Source: CAUZWH01 sp965247665 (lineage in GTDB: Bacteria > Pseudomonadota > Alphaproteobacteria > SHVV01). From it: a DNA stretch of 64,000 nt. A program made the translations under genes and the position numbers. Position 1 is the first letter of the stretch. Each line of letters begins with the position of its first letter. Shown here piece after piece: positions 1-6,466 of this stretch. Under the pieces are notes generated by a model that saw nothing but the letters and a program-made list of their open reading frames with translations, was not told the DNA's origin and did no database searches. The stretch spans positions 1-64,000 of the forward strand of contig CBDFHH010000002.1 of NCBI GenBank assembly GCA_965247665.1, in the 5' to 3' direction.

Positions 1-1380
1 ATGCCAGTTGCCGTTCAGGAAGAAGATGCCGCCCCAGGCATGAAAACCGTTGGCGATGAGCGCCGCGTCGTCGCCGAACAGATCGGCCCAGCGGAAGTTC
101 GAGCGCTTCAGGAGATCGATCTCCGACATGACGAAGTCGCCGAGCGGGATGGTCTCGCCGGCGTCGGCGGCCTCCCATGGCCACTGGTAGCCGCAGAGCG
201 GGCATTCGAGGACCGCCGCAGGGACCGCGGCGCCGCACTCGGGGCATTCCTTCATTGGCGCCTCGCCGCCGGCACGCCGGCCGTCGAGATCGACGTCTTG
301 CTCGAGGCAGCCGTGAATGAGGCTCGAGGTGCCGAAGTCGAGGACGAGGCAGTCGGTCTTGACGACGCCGGGGAACTCGGTGGGATCGATGGTGCGCAGG
401 CCGCGGCCGACCATCTGAATCAGGGTGCACTTGTAGGAAGAGGGCCGGAGCAGCACGACGCAGCTCGTCGGCGGATGGTCCCAGCCCTCGGTCAGCACCC
501 CGACATTGACTATCACCCGGGTCTCGCCGCGCCGATAGGCGGCGAGCGCGGTGCGCCGCTCGGCGGAGCCCATCTCGTGCCAGACCATGCCCGCTGCAAC
601 GCCGGCGTCGGAAAAGACATCGCGCACGTTGCGGGCGTGATCGACGGTCGAGCAGAAGACGACGGTCTGGCGGTCGCCCGCTTTCTCTTTCCAATGGCGG
701 ATGACGGCCTCGGTGATCGGCCGCCGGTTCATGATCGCGTCGACCGCCTTCATGTCGAAGTCGTCGACGGTCTTGCGAACCGCCCGGAGGGCTGCTTGCG
801 TGCCGACGTCGATGACGAAGGTGCGCGGGCGCACCAGGTGGCCCGAGCCGATCAGTTCGCCCAGCAGGATCTGGTCGGCGACGTTGGAGAACACCGGCCG
901 GAGGCCCTTGCCATCGCCCCGGTTGGGTGTGGCGGTGACGCCGTAGATGCGGACGTCCGGGTTGCGCTCGCGGGCCCGGTCGATGATCCGCCGGTAGCTG
1001 TCGGCGGCGGCGTGGTGGGCCTCGTCGACGACCAGCAGATCGAGCGCCGGCAGGGCCTCGAGGTTGGCCGCCCGCGCAAGCGTCGGGACCATGGCGAAGG
1101 TGGCGCGCCCGCGCCAGGACTTGGTGCGGGCATCGACGATCGATGTCGAGAGCGCCGGGTTGACCTTGGCGAACTTGAGGACGTTCTGCGCGGTCAGCTC
1201 GTCGCGGTGGGCGAGCACGCAGGCCTTGGCGTCGCTGCCGGCCAGCATCTGGCCGACGACGCCGGAGAGCATCAGGGTCTTCCCACTGCCGGTCGGAGCG
1301 ATGCCGAGGGTGTTGCCGTGCTCGCCGAGCGCACGGACGCTACGCTCGACGAAGGTCTTCTGGCGGGGACGAAGCAGCAA
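1..1380 (-). CDS. DEAD/DEAH-box superfamily II helicase, phage type (3' end outside window)
   Basis: ATP-dependent DNA/RNA helicase, likely acting in replication or recombination of the resident prophage. Visible in the reverse strand: Walker A with GSGKT at residues 31-35, the DEAH box near residue 118 (VVDEAHH), an SAT-type motif III (GVTATP), and a second RecA-like domain with a typical motif VI (QMVGRGLR). A C-terminal four-cysteine zinc ribbon (CPEC...CPLC) follows. No ATG fits; a TTG at 1378-1380 preceded by AGAGGT is the best start, just after the stop of the upstream gene. About 460 codons are present and the frame is still open at position 1. It is the last visible gene of a minus-strand phage operon. 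Confidence 0.88.
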   Translation of the reverse strand, partial: MLLRPRQKTFVERSVRALGEHGNTLGIAPTGSGKTLMLSGVVGQMLAGSDAKACVLAHRDELTAQNVLKFAKVNPALSTSIVDARTKSWRGRATFAMVPTLARAANLEALPALDLLVVDEAHHAAADSYRRIIDRARERNPDVRIYGVTATPNRGDGKGLRPVFSNVADQILLGELIGSGHLVRPRTFVIDVGTQAALRAVRKTVDDFDMKAVDAIMNRRPITEAVIRHWKEKAGDRQTVVFCSTVDHARNVRDVFSDAGVAAGMVWHEMGSAERRTALAAYRRGETRVIVNVGVLTEGWDHPPTSCVVLLRPSSYKCTLIQMVGRGLRTIDPTEFPGVVKTDCLVLDFGTSSLIHGCLEQDVDLDGRRAGGEAPMKECPECGAAVPAAVLECPLCGYQWPWEAADAGETIPLGDFVMSEIDLLKRSNFRWADLFGDDAALIANGFHAWGGIFFLNGNWH

Positions 1381-1392
1381 GGGCCCGGACCT

Positions 1393-2085
1393 CTACTGCG
1401 CCCAGGCGGGCCGGTTCGGATTGGCCGGCTGTGCCGCCGGAGCCACCGCGGACTGCTGCGGGCCATCCGGTGCGGCGGCCGGCCCCTGTGCCGGGCCCTG
1501 CGGCGCTGATGCGGCCGCATGGGGCTGGGCCTCTGCCGCGTGGGCGGCGTGAGAGGCACCCGGGCGCCACTGTCCGCCCGCCTCAAGGAAGGCCTGCCAG
1601 TCCTTGTGGTTCGGCGCGACGGCGAAGCGGATCTCGTTCCTCGGATCGCCGTTCCGGTCCTTGCCGACGTCGATCTTGGCCAGGAACTCGATGCCGTCGA
1701 GCACATGGAGGCCGTCGATGCGCCGCGCGGTCTGCGACGGGGGCGAGGTGTCCTTGTCGGAGAGCCCGCGGGCCGAGTTCAGGATGCCGCGCACGAACGA
1801 ACGGCCCATGTTGGCCCACTCGGGGCCCTTGGGGCTCGAGAAGCCGATCAAGCTCCACACCCGGCGCCTTGCATGCGGGCCCTCGAGGAGGACGAACTCG
1901 GCGTTGAGATAGATCGAGCCCGTGGTCTCGTTGCGGGTGGCGTAGCCGCCGGTCCAGCCCTGGCCCGGATCGTCGTAGCCGCCCGGCTTGATGGTCATGC
2001 GGACGGGCGCGATGGTGCCCTTGGGGATGATGTCGTAGGACGTCTGCTCGTCCGCGTCGTTGAAATCGTTCCAGGCTCCGCTCAT
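1393..2085 (-). CDS. Phage hypothetical protein, possible ssDNA-binding/recombination partner
   Basis: 230-residue protein of unknown function. The first 165 residues look like a compact beta-rich domain beginning with an acidic stretch (WNDFNDADEQ). The last 60 residues are low-complexity, rich in Ala, Pro and Gln, like the disordered tail of single-stranded DNA-binding proteins. It overlaps the upstream ATPase gene by ATGA and is followed at once by the helicase, so the three are translationally linked. In phages, Sak4-type ATPases are commonly followed by an SSB-like or DUF669-like protein; this role is inferred from position and tail, not from a recognised domain. Confidence 0.8.
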   Translation of the reverse strand: MSGAWNDFNDADEQTSYDIIPKGTIAPVRMTIKPGGYDDPGQGWTGGYATRNETTGSIYLNAEFVLLEGPHARRRVWSLIGFSSPKGPEWANMGRSFVRGILNSARGLSDKDTSPPSQTARRIDGLHVLDGIEFLAKIDVGKDRNGDPRNEIRFAVAPNHKDWQAFLEAGGQWRPGASHAAHAAEAQPHAAASAPQGPAQGPAAAPDGPQQSAVAPAAQPANPNRPAWAQ

Positions 2086-2993
2086 GGTCGGGATGCTCCT
2101 TCATCTTCCGGGGTGACGGGGGATTCGGCGGGTGGGGCGGTGTCCTTGGGCGGTGTCGGACAGCCGAACACCAGCCGCTCGCTCGCCGGTCGGACGGGGC
2201 CGCCGATCTTGGTCATCAAACGGCCGAGATGGGGCTCCTCGATTTGATCGAGGCGACCGCTGCGGTCCTTGGCGGGATAGCCGAACGGGTTCAGGGTCCG
2301 GCAGACGAAGGCCCGGTAGGGATCGCCGTCGGTCTGGCCGATCTCGGCCATGACGATGACCTCGTCGACGATGCCGGGCAGCTCGTTGCCGGTCTTGGAG
2401 CCCTCGATCTGGGGGGAGAAGACCCGGCGATTAAAGTCGTCGAGCTTTTCGTCGAGGATGCCGACGAACCAGACGTTCTTGACGCGGGTGTGCTGGAGGT
2501 GGGTGAGCCAGGCGATCATTTCCTGGCCATGCAGGCCGTAGGCGCCGCGCATGTCGGGCTTGCCGTTGCGGTCCGAGAACGCCTGGGGCTGGCCCTTGCA
2601 CCACTGGAAGCAAAGCCGCCCGGCGACCGTGATCGAATCGATGAACACGGTCTCGTATTTCTCGAGTGCGGCGGGATCGCCGAAGCGTTCGCACACCGCC
2701 TCGTAGTGAGCCCGGCTATAGACCTGGTCGTCGCGGAGCGCCGGGTTGGGCCCGCCGATGAAGACCGCGAAATCGCGGCACTCGGACCAGGTGCGCGGCC
2801 GGATGGTGTCGCCGGGCCAGCCCTCGATGGCGAGGTCGCCGGCCTCGAGGTCGAAGAAGAGCGTGGTGCCGGGCTCCAGCGTCCACAAGAGCGACGTCTT
2901 GCCGATCCCGGACTTACCGAAGATGCCGCCCTTGATGCCGCGGCGCTCGGCGAGCCGCTCGTCGGCCGAGATGATGGGAAGCGCGCCAGTCAT
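2082..2993 (-). CDS. Phage RecA-fold ATPase (Sak4-like, AAA family)
   Basis: 303-residue P-loop ATPase. Walker A is at residues 26-34 (GKSGIGKTS) and a Walker B-like VFIDS at about 116-120, followed by a long helical part containing a conserved-looking phage segment (GxxQEMIAWLTHLQH). Phage proteins of this build (Sak4 group) are RecA-like single-strand annealing or recombination ATPases; the assignment to that group is by architecture and gene order. The C-terminus is acidic and proline-rich. ATG at 2993 overlaps the stop of the preceding 29-codon ORF, and the stop overlaps the next gene. Confidence 0.82.
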   Translation of the reverse strand: MTGALPIISADERLAERRGIKGGIFGKSGIGKTSLLWTLEPGTTLFFDLEAGDLAIEGWPGDTIRPRTWSECRDFAVFIGGPNPALRDDQVYSRAHYEAVCERFGDPAALEKYETVFIDSITVAGRLCFQWCKGQPQAFSDRNGKPDMRGAYGLHGQEMIAWLTHLQHTRVKNVWFVGILDEKLDDFNRRVFSPQIEGSKTGNELPGIVDEVIVMAEIGQTDGDPYRAFVCRTLNPFGYPAKDRSGRLDQIEEPHLGRLMTKIGGPVRPASERLVFGCPTPPKDTAPPAESPVTPEDEGASRP

Positions 2994-3079
2994 GCCGGCA
3001 CTCCGCCCAGCCGATCAGCGATATCAGCATTCTCGCTGTTCTTGGGCGGCGGGTTCTTTGACAGAGTTTCGCTAGCCAT
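2990..3079 (-). CDS. Short ORF (29 aa) leading the phage ATPase gene
   Basis: A 29-codon ORF starts at ATG 3079 behind a GAGGAG ribosome-binding site about 7 nt away and ends in an ATGA overlap with the ATPase gene. The peptide is polar (Lys, Asn, Pro, Ser-rich) with no recognisable domain. The overlap suggests translational coupling. It may be a true small protein or only a leader that feeds ribosomes to the ATPase gene. Confidence 0.45.
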   Translation of the reverse strand: MASETLSKNPPPKNSENADIADRLGGVPA

Positions 3080-3170
3080 GATGGTCTCCTCAATCGGGGT
3101 TGTCGCGATCAGGGTGGCGGCGAGGAACTGTTCAGGACATCGGTCCCTTGCCTCTTCGCGTTTCGTTTCC

Positions 3171-3280
3171 GCGCCATGCCTTGCCATGCCTCGCCACGCC
3201 CGGCCTTGCCGGGCCAGGCTTCGCCGCGCCAAGCCCTGTCCTGCCGCACCTGGCCGTGCGCTGCCGCGCCAAGCCTTGCC
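3171..3280. repeat. Degenerate pentanucleotide array, 22 units of NNGCC
   Basis: From 3171 to 3280 the plus strand can be cut into 22 consecutive pentamers, of which 18 match NNGCC exactly; the other four differ by one or two bases. On the transcribed (minus) strand the unit is GGCNN. Any frame reading through it gives Arg/Gly/Ala/Trp-rich pseudo-protein, so ORFs here are artefacts. It sits in the untranslated gap between the 159-aa gene and the 29-aa ORF of the phage operon. Confidence 0.85.
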
Positions 3281-3340
3281 GGAGCGCGCTCAACACGTGA
3301 TGCAGCCCGAACGCGGGACGTGGCTGCCCAACAAGAACGG

Positions 3341-3820
3341 TCACTGCGCATTCCCGTTCGGTTCGATCGAAACCTTCAACGTGCCTGCGCGCACCGTGCG
3401 TGCAGGCTCGAAGCTCCGGCGAATGGCCTCGGGCCAGGCGGCGTACTTCCGCTCCGGCACCTTGAGGGCGATATCGACATACTCGGCCGGGTCGTCGCCT
3501 GCGGCACGGATGCGCTCGACCAGCGCCCCGAGCTGGGCATGGTCCCAGATCACGCGCTTGGAGATGTTCACGACGACGGTGAAATCGCCGTCAAGAAACC
3601 GCACGGTGCCGGTGTCCTTGCCCGCGTCGCGCCGTGCCGCGTGCGCCTTCTCGGCGTAGCGCAGGCCGATGGCACCGTCGAGCCAGTCCTTCAGCGTCTT
3701 GGCGGCCGTGAGCGCCGCCTCGGCGTCCTCCTGCAGCAGCGCCAGCTGCCCGGCCGGCAGGGCGGCGATCTCACCGACCGGCATGGCGCGGATGTCCTCG
3801 AGCTGAATACGGTTCGACAT
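3341..3820 (-). CDS. Phage hypothetical protein, 159 aa
   Basis: Protein of unknown function in the phage early operon. The start is the ATG at 3820 (MSNRIQLEDI), preceded by GGAG; a longer upstream reading in this frame is out of frame with the neighbouring gene and arginine-rich, so it is rejected. The first half is helical (APAxQLALLQEDAEAAL), and the second half contains a short beta segment (GDFTVVVNISKRVIWD) followed by a motif of alternating helix. It overlaps the previous gene's stop by one base (TGATG). Similar short proteins occur in alphaproteobacterial prophages, but no function can be stated. Confidence 0.75.
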   Translation of the reverse strand: MSNRIQLEDIRAMPVGEIAALPAGQLALLQEDAEAALTAAKTLKDWLDGAIGLRYAEKAHAARRDAGKDTGTVRFLDGDFTVVVNISKRVIWDHAQLGALVERIRAAGDDPAEYVDIALKVPERKYAAWPEAIRRSFEPARTVRAGTLKVSIEPNGNAQ

Positions 3821-4191
3821 CAGGTTGTTCTCCGACGGTTCGAAAGGGGGAAGGCCTCCCGGCGGCGCTTTGCGGGAGTGCGGGCGCGGATCGCGATGTA
3901 GCTGTAGTCGGCGTCGCCGTGGCGCTTCTGGACGAGATGAACGAGGCCCCGCTCGGAGGCGCGCATGGCGCGGTCCGCGAGACGGTTGAGCTCGTCGCGC
4001 GCCGGGTCGTGCGGTGCGTGGGGCCGTTGCTGCCGGTCGACGCTGAGATGGCCGCGGTGGAGGGTGATCCGGCTCCCCGGATGGGCGGCCCTCAACCATC
4101 CCTCGAAACCGGCCACATCGATGATGAGGGCGATCGATGCCGGGAGGGGCACGGGCGCTTCCGGGGCGGCGCGGCAAGCCATCAGGGTCAT
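3820..4191 (-). CDS. Phage hypothetical protein, 123 aa
   Basis: Unknown function. ATG at 4191 overlaps the stop of the upstream HTH gene (ATGA), which decides the start against a longer arginine-rich extension. The N-terminal part carries a hydrophobic stretch (SIALIIDVAGFEGWLR); the rest is basic and rich in His and Arg, and the C-terminus is strongly basic (KRRREAF...NRRRTT), compatible with nucleic-acid binding. Translationally coupled to both neighbours. Confidence 0.65.
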   Translation of the reverse strand: MTLMACRAAPEAPVPLPASIALIIDVAGFEGWLRAAHPGSRITLHRGHLSVDRQQRPHAPHDPARDELNRLADRAMRASERGLVHLVQKRHGDADYSYIAIRARTPAKRRREAFPLSNRRRTT

Positions 4192-4415
4192 GCGCCGCGC
4201 CCCCGGGCGGTCGCGGCGGGCTGGGCCGTCTCGGGCTCGGCCAGCCTCAGCTGCCCGGCCTCGTAGGCCTCGATGTCGGTGATGCGGTAGACGACGCGGC
4301 CGCCGATCTTGAGGTAGCGCGGGCCCTCGCCGATCCAGCGCCAACGCTCGAGCGTGCGCGGCGAGATGTTCCAGCGCGCCGCCAGCTGGGTTTGGTTCAG
4401 ATGTTGTGTGGCCAT
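4188..4415 (-). CDS. Helix-turn-helix DNA-binding protein (HTH_17/excisionase-like)
   Basis: 75-residue protein with a single MerR/AlpA-like helix-turn-helix at residues 6-50 (LNQTQLAARWNISPRTLERWR followed by a wing GPRYLKIGGRVVYRITDIEAY). Such small proteins act as excisionases or as transcription regulators in prophages. A strong GAGAGGAG site precedes the ATG. It is the first gene of the minus-strand phage operon, directly downstream of a direct-repeat array that could be its operator. Confidence 0.85.
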   Translation of the reverse strand: MATQHLNQTQLAARWNISPRTLERWRWIGEGPRYLKIGGRVVYRITDIEAYEAGQLRLAEPETAQPAATARGRGA

Positions 4416-4489
4416 CGCTCCTCTCCGCTGCTCTCGTTCAAGCTGCGGAAAGGATGACCGTTGATCAGTGGCCTGTCGGCAGGCTCATC

Positions 4490-4540
4490 GACGGGTGGGT
4501 AAGGGCTCTGTGACGGGTCAGCGACGGGTCGCTGACGGGT
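4490..4540. promoter_or_regulatory. GACGGGT direct repeats, possible operator of the phage operon
   Basis: Four copies of GACGGGT lie at 4490, 4512, 4523 and 4534. The last three are spaced exactly 11 bp apart, one helical turn. They lie about 75-125 bp upstream of the HTH gene start, in the gap after the response-regulator gene. Phased repeats of this kind are typical of regulator-binding sites; binding itself is inferred. Confidence 0.5.
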
Positions 4541-4554
4541 GGGATTACGCAGTC

Positions 4555-5331
4555 CTACTCGGTTCTTAGACGGTAGAGCCCGTGCCTGTTGGACTCGATC
4601 AGAGTGCCCCAGCAAGGATGATCCCTGAACAGGTTGATCATCTTCGCGTTGGTCGAACCCGCCTCGTACAGGACCGCTTTGCCGGACTGCCAGGGCCGAT
4701 CGTTATTGACGGCCTCGTGAAGGAGGCGGATGACTTCACGCTGAACGAAGCCGGTGAAGAGATACGTCTCGCCGTTCAAGGTCACTTCCGAGTAATCGGC
4801 CGTGTGCGTGAACGGCGGCTCGGCTCCGCCGCGGTCCGCAGCGCCGGTGGCCACGACCGTTGCCCCATCGCAGGCCCCATGATCGGACCGCCCGCTGCGG
4901 TTCAGGCATTGCCCGATCTTGGCACCGAGGCCCCGGTCATCGAGGCTCAGCGGTTTACGCACGAAGTCGTCGCCGCCCTCCTGCAGGGCCTGCACCACGT
5001 CGTCGTGATCCTTGGCCTGGCCGCTCACCACCAGCACCGGCAGGAGATGGATGTCGTGCGCGGCGCCCGCGACACGGCCCGGATAGCGCCGGCGGATGTC
5101 CACCAACAACGACTTGCCGACCTCCACGCGCGGCTGAAGCGACTTCTCGTGCGCCGGAATCTGCAGGTCCAGCAGCACATAGCAGAGGCCGCCTTCGTTC
5201 AGGATCTCGATCGCATCGGCCCTGGTCGTCGCGTGGCGAGGATCGTGACCGAGGGAATCCACCAGATCGCACAGCGCGGCGGCCATGGCAGGATCGTCCT
5301 CGACAATCAGAACTGCGTGGCCGCACGCCAT
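4555..5331 (-). CDS. Response regulator with uncharacterised C-terminal domain
   Basis: 258-residue two-component regulator. The N-terminal receiver domain shows the acidic pair at residues 11-13 (EDD), the phospho-acceptor Asp55 (LLDLQIP), Ser103 (VVSGQ) and Lys126 (RKPLS). The receiver is unusually long between Asp55 and the next strand (about 45 residues). A linker around 145-170 leads to a C-terminal domain of about 85 residues (SEVTLNGETYLFTGFVQREVIRLLH...) that could be a winged helix but matches no family I can name. The start is 4 bp after the histidine-kinase stop, so the pair is co-transcribed. Confidence 0.85.
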   Translation of the reverse strand: MACGHAVLIVEDDPAMAAALCDLVDSLGHDPRHATTRADAIEILNEGGLCYVLLDLQIPAHEKSLQPRVEVGKSLLVDIRRRYPGRVAGAAHDIHLLPVLVVSGQAKDHDDVVQALQEGGDDFVRKPLSLDDRGLGAKIGQCLNRSGRSDHGACDGATVVATGAADRGGAEPPFTHTADYSEVTLNGETYLFTGFVQREVIRLLHEAVNNDRPWQSGKAVLYEAGSTNAKMINLFRDHPCWGTLIESNRHGLYRLRTE

Positions 5332-5335
5332 CGGT

Positions 5336-6460
5336 TTAAGCCTCCGCTCCCAACTGCTCGACCGGAAGCACCACGGTCACCGTGGTTCCCTCGCCCTCGG
5401 CGCTCTCGATGGCCAGCGTGCCGTGATGGTCGAGTTCAACAATCTTCTTGGCGAGCGGCAGCCCGAAGCCCATGCCGTTGCGTCTGCCCGTGCTATAGAG
5501 CTGGGTGCATTCGGCGACCGCGTCTTCATCCATCCCGCGGCCGTTGTCGGCGACGCTAAGCGCGACATGGCCGCCCGCGAGCTGCTCGGCGGTCACCTCG
5601 ATGCGCCCCGGCCGGCCGCCGTCGCGGCACGCCTCGACCGCGTTCACCAGAAGATTGATGAGTGCTTGCAGGAGCCGGGAGCGGTTGGCCTCGACGCGGA
5701 TCGCGGGATCGACGGCCACATGAATCGCCGGCGCCGCGATCGACGGCTCGAGGTCGTCGAGCGCCAGCTCCTCGGCCTCGCGCGCCAGCGGCAGCAGCAC
5801 CTCGCTCGTAAAGGGGCCCCGCACTTCGGTTGTGAACGCGCGCAGATTGTCGAGGAACTCCGTCATCAGGCGCACGCGCCGCTGGGCGCGCACGACCCGG
5901 CCCCGGCTCTCGGAGCCCGCCCCCGGTGTGTCGGCGAGCTCGCGCTCCAGATTGATCAACTCGGCATCGAGCGGGGAGATGATCCGGATCATCTCGTGAT
6001 AGGCCATGCGCACGAAGGTCGCGTCCATTTGATCGGCGAGCCTGTGCGCCGCCCTGCGCGCCCGCGGCCCGTACCGCGCCTCAAGCCCGTTCAGAAGCGC
6101 GAGCGTCCGGTCGCCGTGATCATCGCTGTGGATGTCCGCCCGGGTGACCTCGGTGCGCCGCTGGAAAGTCCGCCGCGCGGCGTCGCGTACCCACACATTG
6201 TCGTCGTCGATGATGCGGGCGATGGCGGCATGAAAGCGCTCGTGGCGCAGATAGAGGAGTGCGTGGGCAACCGCCTTGCGGACCTCCCACTTGGGGTGGG
6301 ACGCAAGGCCGTAGAGCCGCACGCCGATGGCCTCGGTCAGCTCGGCGTCAAGGCGCCTTCGGCGCAGCCGGTCGCCTGCGGTCTCGACCGCGTCGCGCAC
6401 CGTGCTCCAGTCGTCGGATTCGAGATCGTCGAGCAGCGTCCGTGCCGCGTCCGCCATCAT
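5336..6460 (-). CDS. Soluble histidine kinase with N-terminal HEAT repeats
   Basis: 374-residue kinase lacking membrane segments. The first 105 residues form HEAT-like helical repeats (for example SHPKWEVRKAVAHALLYLRHE and DDNVWVRDAARRTF). The phospho-accepting helix carries His155 in AYHEMIRIISPL. The catalytic ATPase domain has the N-box at 266-277 (ALINLLVNAVEA), the G1 box DNGRGM at 305-310 and the G2 box GMGFGLPLAKK at 329-339. Instead of a sensor domain, the HEAT repeats probably bind a protein partner; the SMC-like ATPase gene immediately upstream is the obvious candidate. The response regulator follows 4 bp downstream. Confidence 0.88.
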   Translation of the reverse strand: MMADAARTLLDDLESDDWSTVRDAVETAGDRLRRRRLDAELTEAIGVRLYGLASHPKWEVRKAVAHALLYLRHERFHAAIARIIDDDNVWVRDAARRTFQRRTEVTRADIHSDDHGDRTLALLNGLEARYGPRARRAAHRLADQMDATFVRMAYHEMIRIISPLDAELINLERELADTPGAGSESRGRVVRAQRRVRLMTEFLDNLRAFTTEVRGPFTSEVLLPLAREAEELALDDLEPSIAAPAIHVAVDPAIRVEANRSRLLQALINLLVNAVEACRDGGRPGRIEVTAEQLAGGHVALSVADNGRGMDEDAVAECTQLYSTGRRNGMGFGLPLAKKIVELDHHGTLAIESAEGEGTTVTVVLPVEQLGAEA

Positions 6461-6466
6461 GGCTCC

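Noticed and set aside
1..1509. 502-codon plus-strand open frame
   Set aside because: It is the antisense of the DEAH helicase, whose motifs are clear on the minus strand.
3109..3351. Arg/Gly/Ala-rich short proteins on both strands
   Set aside because: They arise from the NNGCC pentamer array.
4397..4615. 72-codon minus-strand frame before the HTH gene
   Set aside because: Overlaps the repeat operator and regulator end; no ribosome-binding site or domain.
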